From: Bog-473 sp963726005 | GTDB lineage: Bacteria; Actinomycetota; Acidimicrobiia; Acidimicrobiales; RAAP-2 | DNA: 64,000 bases | Assembly: GCA_963726005.1 (NCBI GenBank) | Contig: CAVSAT010000002.1 | Location: 558,001-622,000 of the forward strand | Direction of reading: 5' to 3' | In this document: piece by piece, positions 27,105-35,662 of the stretch | Layout of the letters: each line of letters starts with the position of its first letter | How positions within the stretch are numbered: position 1 is the first letter of the stretch | Made by a program: the position numbers and the translations under genes | Notes under the pieces: model-generated | Databases searched by the model: none | The model's input: the letters and a program-made list of their open reading frames with translations, nothing else | Told to the model about the DNA's origin: nothing

Positions 27105-27110
27105 TACGGT
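27105..27110 (+). promoter_or_regulatory. -10 box TACGGT, predicted leaderless promoter of ligD
   Basis: TACGGT ends 7 bases before GTG 27118. GTG codons inside or before the box (27100, 27109) are therefore unlikely starts. Confidence 0.5.
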
Positions 27111-27117
27111 GTGGTCG

Positions 27118-28581
27118 GTGACACCGAAGGCCTCGGAGAAGCGTCCGGGAGGGACCGGCAAGAAGCTCGACACGTACCGGGCCAAGCGGAACGCCCGTAA
27201 GACGCCCGAACCCATGGGTCGACGTCCCCTGCCTCGGGAAGGACGCCAGAGGTTCGTGATCCAAGAGCACCATGCGCGCAGCCTGCACTGGGATCTTCGA
27301 CTCGAGCGTGATGGTGTGCTCGTCTCGTGGGCCATACCCAAGGGCCTCCCTGAATCCCCCGACGAGAACCGCCTTGCCGTGCACACCGAGGACCACCCCC
27401 TCGAGTACGCCACCTTTGAGGGGGACATCCCCCAGGGCGAGTACGGAGGAGGCCGGATGACCATTTGGGACAGAGGCCACTACGAGGTGGAGAAGTGGTC
27501 CGACGCCGAGGTCAAATTCGCATTGCACGGCTCCAAGGCAAAGGGCAGCTTCGTACTCTTCCAAACGAGAGACCGCAACTGGATGATCCACCGTCACGGC
27601 CCGTCCACTCGCACCGACCCGCTGCCGCATTCGGTCAAGCCGATGCTGGCGGTGGCCGGTGACCTGCCCAAGGACGACCGGAACTGGGCCTTCGAGATCA
27701 AGTGGGACGGGGTCCGGGCCATCCTCTTCGTCGAGGGCGGAAGGGTGCGCGCGCAGAGCAGGAACGACCTCGACGTCACCGCGTCGTTCCCCGAGCTGGC
27801 GGACATCGGCGACTTCCTGGGCATGACCACCTGCGTGCTGGACGGAGAGGTCGTCGCGCTGGGTGAGGACGGCCGACCCAGCTTTTCGAGGCTGCAGCGC
27901 CGCATGCACGTGGCGAACCAGCGGGAGGCCCGCCGGCGAGCGACGACGGACCCCGTCAGCTTCGTCGCGTTCGACCTGTTGTACATCGAGGGTCACTCGC
28001 TCCTGGCGCTGCCGTATGACGAACGGAGGGCCCGGCTCGAATCGTTGCACCTCTCGGGCGAGACCTTTACCACCACGGAGGCCTTCCGGGACGTATCGGG
28101 GCAGGACATCCTCGCCGCAACCGTGCAGAACGGTCTCGAGGGTGTGATCGCGAAGCGACGCGACTCCCCCTACCGACCGGGTCGGCGGCACCCGGACTGG
28201 ACCAAGGTCAAGTCCTTCCGGACGCAAGAGGTCGTCATCGGCGGGTGGACCGAAGGGCGGAGCGGAAGGGAGGGAAGCCTTGGTGCGCTGTTGCTGGGCA
28301 TCCCCGACCAGGACGGGCTGCGCTATGTCGGCAAGGTGGGGACCGGCTTCAGCGACACCGTCCGCCAAGCCCTGCTCGAGGATCTGCGGCCGCTCGCGCT
28401 TCGACACAGCCCTTTCAGATCACCGCTGCCTGCGGGAGAGACGGCCGCCGCGCATTTCGCCCGGCCGGTGCTCGTCGGGGAGGTGGCGTACGGTGAATGG
28501 ACGACGGCGGGTCGACTCCGGCATCCGACGTGGAGGGGACTGCGTCCCGACAAGGCGCCCGAAGACGTCTCCGTGGAATGA
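27118..28581 (+). CDS. ligD: LigD-type end-joining protein: 3'-phosphoesterase plus ATP-dependent DNA ligase
   Basis: 487 residues. Residues 30-165 are the phosphoesterase domain (H-H-A-R-S-L-H-W-D-L-R-L-E; D-H-P-L-E-Y-A-T-F-E-G). Residues 180-487 are the ligase, with the adenylated lysine in F-E-I-K-W-D-G-V-R near 199, a D-G-E-V motif and W-T-K-V-K-S-F-R. It processes and seals double-strand breaks. The polymerase domain normally fused in LigD is encoded separately, 64 bases downstream. No Ku gene is in the window. Confidence 0.9.
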   Translation: MTPKASEKRPGGTGKKLDTYRAKRNARKTPEPMGRRPLPREGRQRFVIQEHHARSLHWDLRLERDGVLVSWAIPKGLPESPDENRLAVHTEDHPLEYATFEGDIPQGEYGGGRMTIWDRGHYEVEKWSDAEVKFALHGSKAKGSFVLFQTRDRNWMIHRHGPSTRTDPLPHSVKPMLAVAGDLPKDDRNWAFEIKWDGVRAILFVEGGRVRAQSRNDLDVTASFPELADIGDFLGMTTCVLDGEVVALGEDGRPSFSRLQRRMHVANQREARRRATTDPVSFVAFDLLYIEGHSLLALPYDERRARLESLHLSGETFTTTEAFRDVSGQDILAATVQNGLEGVIAKRRDSPYRPGRRHPDWTKVKSFRTQEVVIGGWTEGRSGREGSLGALLLGIPDQDGLRYVGKVGTGFSDTVRQALLEDLRPLALRHSPFRSPLPAGETAAAHFARPVLVGEVAYGEWTTAGRLRHPTWRGLRPDKAPEDVSVE

Positions 28582-28619
28582 CACCAGGACGGCACGGCGA
28601 ACGGGGTAAGAATCAAACC

Positions 28620-28646
28620 GTGGTCGCACTCGAGCGGACAGCCTGA
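28620..28646 (+). CDS. Putative leaderless 8-codon upstream ORF coupled to the LigD polymerase gene
   Basis: GTG 28620 lies 6 bases after TAAGAAT (28607-28613) and encodes eight residues before a TGA that overlaps the ATG of the polymerase gene (TGATG). The layout parallels the ORF at 7718. It may load ribosomes for the downstream start, which has only a weak ribosome site. Chance cannot be excluded. Confidence 0.35.
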   Translation: MVALERTA

Positions 28647-29560
28647 TGGCCGCAGCGGGGACCTCCACGCGGACAACGATCGGGGGGCGGGAACTGTCCG
28701 TCTCCAATCTGGGCAAAGTGCTCTTCCCCCAGATCGGCTTCACCAAGGGTCAGCTCATCGACTACTACGTGCGCATCGCCGAAGTCATGCTGCCCCACAT
28801 CCGCGAACGCCCACTGACGATGAAGCGTTTCCCGGACGGCGTCGAAGGCAAATCGTTCTTCGAGAAACACATGCCTTCACACGCACCCGACTGGGTCCAC
28901 TCCGTCAACGTTCCGGCCAACGATGGGAAAGACCTCATTCCCTACGTGATGGTCAACGACCTGCCGACGTTGGCCTGGGCCGCCAACCTCGGGACCATCG
29001 AACTCCATGTGCCGTTGTGGCATGTGGGCCGGCGTCGCAAGCTTCCCGCTCGACCCGACTTCATGGTCTTCGACTTGGATCCGGGGGAAGGCACGTCCAT
29101 CGTCGAGTGTTGCGTGGTGGCGGGATATGTGATGGACGAGCTCGACAAGGACGGCCTGGAGCCCTTCGCCAAGACGAGCGGCTCCAAGGGACTCCAGTTG
29201 TACGCGGCGGTGGGGCAGAAGACGGATTGGGATGGTGTGAGGTCCCATGCCTACGACATCGCTCGCAAGCTGGAAACGGAGCGCAGCGACCTCGTTGTCT
29301 CCAACATGCGCAAGTCGCTGCGCCGGGGCCGAGTGCTCATCGACTGGAGCCAGAACCACCCGGCCAAGACCACGGTCGCGGTGTATTCGGCCCGGGCGAT
29401 GCCATCGCCCACGGTCTCGGCGCCGGTGACGCGGGAAGAGGTGCACCGGTGCGCCACCCGCGAGGACCCGCGGCTGCTCAGGTTCGAGACGGAAGACGTG
29501 CTGCGCCGAGTCGAAGAGGATGGCGACCTGTTCGCCCCGCTCGGTTTGCCCGCACCTTGA
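28646..29560 (+). CDS. LigD-type polymerase/primase domain protein
   Basis: 304 residues matching the AEP polymerase domain of LigD: L-S-V-S-N-L-G-K-V-L-F-P near the start, R-P-L-T-M-K-R-F-P-D-G near residue 55, the metal pair in V-F-D-L-D-P-G-E-G near 142, and K-T-S-G-S-K-G-L-Q-L-Y near 178. In the last motif I read Gln where many relatives have His. It fills gaps with ribo- or deoxynucleotides during end joining. It stands next to the phosphoesterase-ligase gene in the same direction. Confidence 0.88.
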   Translation: MAAAGTSTRTTIGGRELSVSNLGKVLFPQIGFTKGQLIDYYVRIAEVMLPHIRERPLTMKRFPDGVEGKSFFEKHMPSHAPDWVHSVNVPANDGKDLIPYVMVNDLPTLAWAANLGTIELHVPLWHVGRRRKLPARPDFMVFDLDPGEGTSIVECCVVAGYVMDELDKDGLEPFAKTSGSKGLQLYAAVGQKTDWDGVRSHAYDIARKLETERSDLVVSNMRKSLRRGRVLIDWSQNHPAKTTVAVYSARAMPSPTVSAPVTREEVHRCATREDPRLLRFETEDVLRRVEEDGDLFAPLGLPAP

Positions 29561-29613
29561 AGATTCTGCCGTCGTACGCCACGACTTCACCCGACGACCG
29601 TCGGTGGGGGAAG

Positions 29614-30693
29614 TCAGCGCGAGGAATCGGCGCGTAGACGGGCCAGGACCTCGTCCACCACCCCCGACGTCGATGCCTCGCCCCCGAGGTCAAAGGTGCG
29701 AACACCGTCGGTCGCGGCACCCAGCGTGGCGCGGCGGATGGCGGCCGCCGTCCCGGCAACCGCCGCATCGTCCCTCGCCGCGTAGTCGAGCACTGCGGCG
29801 CAAGCCAAGAGCATTGCCATCGGATTGGCGACGTTCTTACCCATCAGCGAGGGCGCGGTTCCGTGCGGAGCCTCCGCCATGGCCACCACGGGCATCATCT
29901 CGTCGTCGAGCGCCAGCAGCACGGACTCGGCACCTGCGATGGAACCGAAGAGGGCGAGCACGAGGTCCGAGAGGCAGTCCCCGTCGCGATTCAGAGTCGG
30001 CACCACGAGGGCGCTCCCACTGGATTCGGTCACGAGCCCGGCATACGTAGCGTCGATCAGCGTCGGACGGTAGGGGACGTCGGGGTAACGGATCGCTGCG
30101 CCGTCCATCTCCTCCTTCAGCATCGCCTCGTAGACGGTCGAGACGGTCCACTTCGGACCGCCGTAGACGCACGCGCCGAACTGAACGGCGGCGCGGAAGG
30201 AGAATTCCGCCACCGAACGACAAACGGAGCGCTCGATGCGCTCCGTCCGCCACGCCTGCTCGCCGGTGCTGCCCGGGACGCCGGCTCGACCCTCCTCAGC
30301 GCCGTACGCGTCTCCCACGGCCATGCGGACCACGACGATTGGATGCACGACCGAGGCCGGTGGTGCGACGCCGGGAATGCGGCGTCCCGTGCGGACGATG
30401 ACTGACCCGCCGACGCCCTCCCGCAGGATGCGGTTTGGACTACCGACGTCGCCCGTCTGCTCCGGAGTGATCGTGGCGGCCTTCAGCCCCAACCCCGTCT
30501 CCCGCATGGCCGCCGCGGCCTCGTGGACAACGGCGTTGCCGGTGGCGCGGCGGTTGGCGAGGGAAAGGTCGAACCGCACCAGCTCGAGGTCGAAACCGAG
30601 GACGTCGGGGTCGAGGACCCGTAGTGCCTCCAGAAGCAACTCCTGGCCCGTCTCGTCGCCTTCACACACGACGATCTGCCGACCTGGGGACAT
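29614..30693 (-). CDS. Isocitrate/isopropylmalate dehydrogenase-superfamily enzyme
   Basis: 359 residues from ATG 30693. Superfamily marks are G-D-E-T-G-Q-E at the start, the phospho-loop-like region near L-K-A-A-T-I-T-P-E-Q, N-R-D-G-D-C-L-S-D-L with metal aspartates near residue 220, and the nucleotide loop E-A-P-H-G-T-A-P-S-L-M-G-K-N-V-A-N-P near 263. It oxidatively decarboxylates a beta-hydroxy acid with NAD or NADP. The sequence is between isocitrate and isopropylmalate types, so the substrate stays open. A CACCCT box 7 bases upstream may give a leaderless mRNA. Confidence 0.8.
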   Translation of the reverse strand: MSPGRQIVVCEGDETGQELLLEALRVLDPDVLGFDLELVRFDLSLANRRATGNAVVHEAAAAMRETGLGLKAATITPEQTGDVGSPNRILREGVGGSVIVRTGRRIPGVAPPASVVHPIVVVRMAVGDAYGAEEGRAGVPGSTGEQAWRTERIERSVCRSVAEFSFRAAVQFGACVYGGPKWTVSTVYEAMLKEEMDGAAIRYPDVPYRPTLIDATYAGLVTESSGSALVVPTLNRDGDCLSDLVLALFGSIAGAESVLLALDDEMMPVVAMAEAPHGTAPSLMGKNVANPMAMLLACAAVLDYAARDDAAVAGTAAAIRRATLGAATDGVRTFDLGGEASTSGVVDEVLARLRADSSR

Positions 30694-30818
30694 GGGGTTC
30701 AGGGTGGCACGAACCGCCCGGCGGATGCCAGCGAGAGCACCGACCCGGCAGAGGAGTGTCACGCTGGCCACGGTTAGAGATCGCGCGAAAACGGGAAGAA
30801 TTGCGGGCCGGTGGTCCA

Positions 30819-31532
30819 ATGACGGATGGGCAGGCGCACGAGACGCCTCAGGGCATGCCAGGTCGACGCGCGCTCGGGGCCATGGAGAGCGCCGTCCTTC
30901 GGGCCCGCGCCGCCCAGGGCGGACCTCCCCCACCGTCGCCACCTCGACCCTCGCAACCCCTGGACCGCGACCGGCAGGTCAAGGTCCGAATGCACTCAGG
31001 GGCGAATGATGACGACCCGGCGCAGCCCGACCGCTGGTTGATCATCTCGGTCGCCGTCGTGGGGGCACTCGTCATCGTGGCGGCGATTGCGCTCGCCGTC
31101 TCACTGACCGGAGGTCGCGCGCGGACGGCAACCCTCCCGTCGACGACTCCCCCGCCGAACCACGCTGGGGGAGCACCGGCGCCGGGACAGTCCCAGGAAA
31201 ACGGCCGTCACAACCCTGGGGGCACCTCGGGTACATCGACGAACACTTCGACCACGGCGACGGCGGCGACGCCCGGGGGGCCACCGGTCATCAGCTCGCT
31301 GACTCCGTCGAGCGGGAGCGCCGGCCAGAGCGTACAAGTCGTGGGCGCCAACTTCCTCAGCTCGAGCGGCCAGATCGTGGCGATGTTCAACGGCCAGGTG
31401 GCGCCGACCAGCTGCCCGGCGCAGAACACATGCACCGTGACGGTCCCGCCATCACCCGGCGCGGCCACGGTTCAGGTGACGATCACCACCGCCGGCGGCA
31501 CGTCCAATGCGGTGAAGTTCGTCTACCACTAG
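30819..31532 (+). CDS. Membrane-anchored IPT/TIG-domain protein
   Basis: 237 residues. A 65-residue Pro-rich cytoplasmic segment precedes one membrane helix (L-I-I-S-V-A-V-V-G-A-L-V-I-V-A-A). A Thr/Pro/Gly-rich linker follows, then an Ig-like TIG domain (P-V-I-S-S-L-T-P-S-S-G-S-A-G-Q and V-Q-V-V-G-A-N-F). One cysteine pair in the domain (S-C-P-A-Q-N-T-C) probably forms a disulfide outside the cell. The function is unknown. It is divergent from the dehydrogenase. Confidence 0.7.
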   Translation: MTDGQAHETPQGMPGRRALGAMESAVLRARAAQGGPPPPSPPRPSQPLDRDRQVKVRMHSGANDDDPAQPDRWLIISVAVVGALVIVAAIALAVSLTGGRARTATLPSTTPPPNHAGGAPAPGQSQENGRHNPGGTSGTSTNTSTTATAATPGGPPVISSLTPSSGSAGQSVQVVGANFLSSSGQIVAMFNGQVAPTSCPAQNTCTVTVPPSPGAATVQVTITTAGGTSNAVKFVYH

Positions 31533-31543
31533 CAAGCAGCGCC

Positions 31544-32836
31544 CTAGGCGTCGCTCGGCCACAGGGACTCGGGCTCGCGGCCCATCGTCTCGGGCACCAG
31601 CCAGAAAAGGGCGGCGGCCGCGGCGGTCGGGAGGAAGATCAGGTCGGCGGCGGAAGCGAAGCGATTGCCGACGTCGGCGATCGCGCCGAAAGCCACCAGG
31701 CCGCCGACCGCACCGAGGACTCCGGCCGCCACGCACCACCCGGTGGCCGATGCCCGCACCGATGTCGGGAAGAGCTCCGCGAGCAACGCGCCGGCGGCGG
31801 GAGCGAGCAGCGAACCGCTGAACACCCCGACGGTGTACCCGACGACCAGCGCCGGACGAGTGCCCGAATAGGCGAGCGCCCCGCTGCCCGCGACGGCGAG
31901 GACGCCCCCGCTGCAGGTGAGCCGACGGCCCACGTGGTCGGCCAACCACCGTCCGGTGAGCAGCCCCAGCAAGCCTGTGACGCCGGCGCTGGCAACCATG
32001 AGGGCGGTGACCCATCCCAGCTGGTGCAGCACGTCCTGCGCGTAGAGAAAGATGAAGCTGTTCGCTGGTCCCGTGATGACGGAGACCGCGAACGTGACGA
32101 GCGCCAGCACCATCACCCGCTTGCGGAAGCGCGGCCCGACCGCGCCGAGGACTGGTGTCGGATGGTCCGCCTCTGCCTCCGCCACCTTGAACCGGCTCGG
32201 TTCCTCGATCCACCCACGCACGGCGAAGACGACGGCCAGGGGCACGACGGCCAGGGCGAAGATGCCTCTGAAACCGAGCGCTCCCGACGCGAGGCTGTGG
32301 ACGATGGCAGCGGCACCAGCCCCCACGCCATACCCCGCCGCGATCAGCGCAATCGCCGAGGCCCTGTCAGTCGACGCGGTCTCCTCGGCCGCCATCACCT
32401 CCGCCAGCGCGTTGGTGGCGCTGAGGAGCGGGCGCCCAAGGGCGAAGATGGTCACGAACCACCAATAGCCGGGACTTGCGGCTGCGGTCACCGTCAGCAC
32501 CAGGCCGGCGATGGTCACGGCGAGGATCGTGCGTCGCCGGCCGAAGCGGTCCGCGATCCCGATGAGCGGCAGGCTCGCCAAGGAGGCGAGGCGTATGAAG
32601 GCGAGACCAACCCCGAGGCTGGTGCCCGACAGGCCCACCTTGTCCGCGATCGAGCCTCCCGACGCGACGTGACCCAGCTGTGTGGACACGTCGCCCAGGG
32701 CGGCAACCACGCCAAATTGCCCGAACCCGGCCGCCAGCGCGGTGATCGCAATCGCGACGACCGCACGATCGGTCCAGCGATGGAACTGCAGGCGCACCGC
32801 CTCGGGGGCGGATTCGTCGGGGACTAGGGATGACAT
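31544..32836 (-). CDS. Major facilitator superfamily transporter
   Basis: 430 residues from ATG 32836, with about twelve hydrophobic helices. The loop 2-3 signature is G-I-A-D-R-F-G-R-R-R-T-I near residue 95 and the loop 8-9 counterpart is W-L-A-D-H-V-G-R-R near 298. It resembles sugar or metabolite/proton symporters, but the substrate cannot be read. It converges with the TIG gene, 11 bases apart. The 264 bases upstream hold no gene. Confidence 0.85.
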   Translation of the reverse strand: MSSLVPDESAPEAVRLQFHRWTDRAVVAIAITALAAGFGQFGVVAALGDVSTQLGHVASGGSIADKVGLSGTSLGVGLAFIRLASLASLPLIGIADRFGRRRTILAVTIAGLVLTVTAAASPGYWWFVTIFALGRPLLSATNALAEVMAAEETASTDRASAIALIAAGYGVGAGAAAIVHSLASGALGFRGIFALAVVPLAVVFAVRGWIEEPSRFKVAEAEADHPTPVLGAVGPRFRKRVMVLALVTFAVSVITGPANSFIFLYAQDVLHQLGWVTALMVASAGVTGLLGLLTGRWLADHVGRRLTCSGGVLAVAGSGALAYSGTRPALVVGYTVGVFSGSLLAPAAGALLAELFPTSVRASATGWCVAAGVLGAVGGLVAFGAIADVGNRFASAADLIFLPTAAAAALFWLVPETMGREPESLWPSDA

Positions 32837-33100
32837 CGACGTCGTGTCGGTCGAAGGACGAACAGAATGGGCCCCGTTGCGATCGAAATCCGTGGATCGT
32901 GAGAGTCGATCCTGAGCGGCATAGGAAGTGGCGAAACCAAAGCTAAACCTCACATCCCGAGAGTGAACCAACGAGGTTGCGTCGGATAGATCGGCGCTGA
33001 CTCAGGGTAATGGGCGCTCACCGCCTCCCCCCGGTGCAAGAGCGGGACCCCTTCGGCGCTTCTCGGGTCCGACCCACAGCCCAAAGCGAAGGCGTACCGT

Positions 33101-34427
33101 CTAACCGGACGTGACGCCCAACTTGGTGCTGAACCAGTCACGTGCGAGCACCGCGACCGCCTCCAACGTGCCTGGCTCTTCGAACAGGTGAGTGGCGCCC
33201 GGGACGATGGCCAGCCGGCTCTCGCAGCGCAGCTCTGCCTGCGCCCTCCGGTTCAAGTCCAAGACGGCCTCGTCGCAGCCTCCGACGATGAGCAACGTGG
33301 GAGCCGTCACTGCGGCCAACAGTGGTGCTGCGAGGTCAGCCCGTCCGCCTCGCGACACAACCGCCGAGATGCCATTGTCGGGTTGCGCCGCGGCCCACAT
33401 GGCGGCGGCCGCGCCCGTACTCGCTCCGAAGAGACCGATCCTCGTCGACTCCAGCTCCGGCAGCGCGTCTGATCCACCGCGTGACATCACCCAGCCGTTC
33501 GGCGAGCAGGCGGATGTCGAAGACGTATGCGCGCTGCAATTCCTCCGCCGGGTCCAAGAGGTCGATCAGCAAGGTCGCGAGACCCGCCGCGTTGAGGACG
33601 CTCGCGACGTAACGGTTCCTCGGGCTGTGACGGCTGCTGCCGCTCCCGTGTGCAAAGACGACCGTGCCGATCGGCGTACCCGGGACGGTAATGCGGGCAC
33701 AGAAGTCGACCAGGCCCGCACGGACCTGGATCTCCTCGTCGCGCAAGGGCCGCTCGGCGCTCCCCGGTCCGGTTGTCCCCTCGTCTCCGGAGGCCGCAAG
33801 GCGGAGCAGGTCGACCACCTGATCGTCGGACGCCTGCGAGAAGTCTCGATACCACTCGCCGACCGCGTAGAACTGTTCGGGGACTTCGACGCTCAGGACC
33901 TCGTCGCAGACGTCGCATAAGGCGGCGACAGCCTGGCGCGAGGCGACCGGAACGGCCGCCACGATACGAGCGGCGCCGAGAACGCGCGCGACCTGACACG
34001 CAGCGCGCATGGTGGAACCCGTTGCGATCCCGTCGTCGACGATGATGGCGCACCGACCACGCAGATCGAGCCGAGGGCGCCCCTCCCGGTATTGCTCGGC
34101 ACGTCGACGCAACTCGGTGCGCTCACGCGCCTCGGCTGCATCGAGGTCAGACGACGTAAGCGCGGTGCTCTGCAACACGTCCCAGTTCTCCACCCGGACG
34201 CCTTCCTCACCGATCGCCCCCATCGCGAGCTCGGGCTGGAAGGGGACGCCCAACTTCCTGACCACGATGACGTCGAGCGGCGCCCGGAGGGCCCGCGCGA
34301 TCTCGAACGCCACCGGCACTCCGCCGCGGGGCAACCCGAGCACCGCGACAGCTCCGCCGCCGAGGTCGGCGTGCCGGACCATCTCGGCCAGGCGACGACC
34401 GGCGTCTCTCCGATCGCGGAACCTCAT
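33101..34427 (-). CDS. Phosphoribosyltransferase fused to an alpha/beta-hydrolase, one-base frameshift
   Basis: About 442 residues when repaired. The first 215 are a phosphoribosyltransferase with the PRPP loop V-D-D-G-I-A-T-G-S-T near residue 122. The rest is a dienelactone-hydrolase-like fold: F-A-H-G-S-G-S-S near 240, nucleophile serine in F-G-A-S-T-G-A-A, and a terminal histidine in P-G-A-T-H-L-F. The two halves are in different frames, joined by W-I-R-R and L-P-E-L; one surplus base between 33459 and 33470 explains it. This fusion is a known actinobacterial architecture of unknown role. The start has AGGAGG 6 bases upstream. Confidence 0.82.
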
Positions 34428-34744
34428 GTCGACCTCCTCGGCCATCTGCAGTGTGTCCCTACCCCGTTCTCGCCACTAGAGCCGATGGTCCCGATCATGT
34501 GCCCGGGAAAGGGGAGAGATCCGACGTGAGCAGGTGGAGCGCAACGGCGGCGACCCGTCACATTCGAGTCCTTGGTCGCCAACGGCAACCGCAACGGCTC
34601 AACCCCACCCGGCGGCGATCTCCGCGCCAACGCTGCCAGCCGATCGCCTCCGAGAGAGGGGCAGCGGGCGCGCCATCACCGGTGGTCGGGCGCGAAGATG
34701 GGCGGGCGAGTGCCCTCAGCGCCGCACGAATCGAGGGGAGCCTT
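34428..34744 (+). other. 317-base region upstream of the HicA-like gene, no gene recognised
   Basis: The frame of the HicA-like gene stays open through this region, but its Arg-rich composition and absence of homology suggest it is not translated. No clear promoter was found. Confidence 0.4.
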
Positions 34745-35023
34745 GTGGCAGAACCGGAACACCTGAACAGCCATCATCGGGACACCCTGGCCCAGATCTT
34801 CCGGCACCCGGCCAGCCACAACATCGAGTGGCACTTGGTGCTGTCCCTGCTCAATGCCGTCGGTACGGTCCACGAGACCCACAAGGGACACCTCATGGTG
34901 ACCGTGGGAACCGAGACCGAATCTTTCGAACCACGCCACAAGGACATCGACGCCGAGCAACTGGCTACCCTCCGCCGGCTGCTCCGAAAGTCGGGTTACG
35001 ACCCTGCAGGGACGTCCACGTAA
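34745..35023 (+). CDS. HicA-like small protein
   Basis: 92 residues from GTG 34745, with GAGGGGAG 4 bases upstream. The conserved core is R-D-T-L-A-Q-I-F-R-H-P-A-S-H-N-I-E-W and G-H-L-M-V-T-V-G, then H-K-D-I-D near residue 68, common in actinobacterial proteins that resemble the double-stranded RNA-binding-like HicA toxin fold. No HicB antitoxin is beside it, so an orphan or non-toxin role is likely. Confidence 0.6.
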   Translation: MAEPEHLNSHHRDTLAQIFRHPASHNIEWHLVLSLLNAVGTVHETHKGHLMVTVGTETESFEPRHKDIDAEQLATLRRLLRKSGYDPAGTST

Positions 35024-35126
35024 AGACCGCCCAGACCGAGCACCATCAGCACGGCGGTCGCCCCAGATGAAGACCGTCTACATGAGTAAGCCTTGGTGAC
35101 GACGCCACTCTTCCTCACCGCCGGAC

Positions 35127-35531
35127 GTGGGTGGTACGCAGATGCGCGCGGCCCGGGTGGACGCCCGGGTCGCGGTGCTGCTGAGGGATTCGGCAGCCAT
35201 ACGGGGCGAGGCCGACGTGCCCGCCGCACGAGAGGAGCTGGGATCCGGCAGCGGCATCGCGCGCCGAGCGAGCGAGGCGGGTCTCGCGGCGGTCGACGCC
35301 CGCGCTGTGCAGGCGGCAGCTCGTGCAGGAGATCACAAGGCCAAGGAGATCCTCGACGACGCGATCACCGCCTGCGCCGCCTGTGTCGCCGGCCTGGTCT
35401 TTTCGTTCTCTCCCGACACCGTCGTGATACGGCGTAGGCCGGCTCTTGTGGGCGCCGCACATCCCGGCGCGGTGGACAGCAGCACTCGCCCGCGAGCCGC
35501 TGCCCGGCAAACGGAGGTTTTGGTTCTATAA
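35127..35531 (+). pseudogene. ROK-family (sugar kinase/repressor) C-terminal remnant
   Basis: The segment G-S-G-S-G-I-A-R-R-A, then A-A-A-R-A-G-D-H-K-A-K-E-I-L-D-D and G-L-V-F-S-F-S-P-D-T-V-V-I matches the C-terminal half of ROK kinases or repressors. The ATP-binding and zinc-binding N-terminal parts are missing, and the tail after V-V-I is unrelated. It sits directly before a sugar-type ABC operon, as ROK regulators often do, so it may be the decayed regulator of that operon. Confidence 0.5.
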
Positions 35532-35543
35532 AGGTTCTTGAAT

Positions 35544-35608
35544 CTGCAACAAAACTGCAATGAACCACCCCAAATGCGTGTAGAAAACAAGTGCAGATGA
35601 AGGTGCAG
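35544..35608 (+). promoter_or_regulatory. Paired CTGCAA and GTGCAG repeats upstream of the ABC operon
   Basis: CTGCAA occurs at 35544 and 35555 (11 bases apart) in an AT-rich patch. GTGCAG occurs at 35591 and 35603. The helical phasing and position before the binding-protein gene suggest regulator sites. Confidence 0.35.
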
Positions 35609-35662
35609 GACAGTGACAAGCCGGTCCGCTTGACCGAGCGGGCCAGAACCTAAGGAGACAAT

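Noticed and set aside
34745..35023. HicAB toxin-antitoxin system
   Set aside because: Only a HicA-like protein is present; neither side encodes a HicB-like antitoxin.
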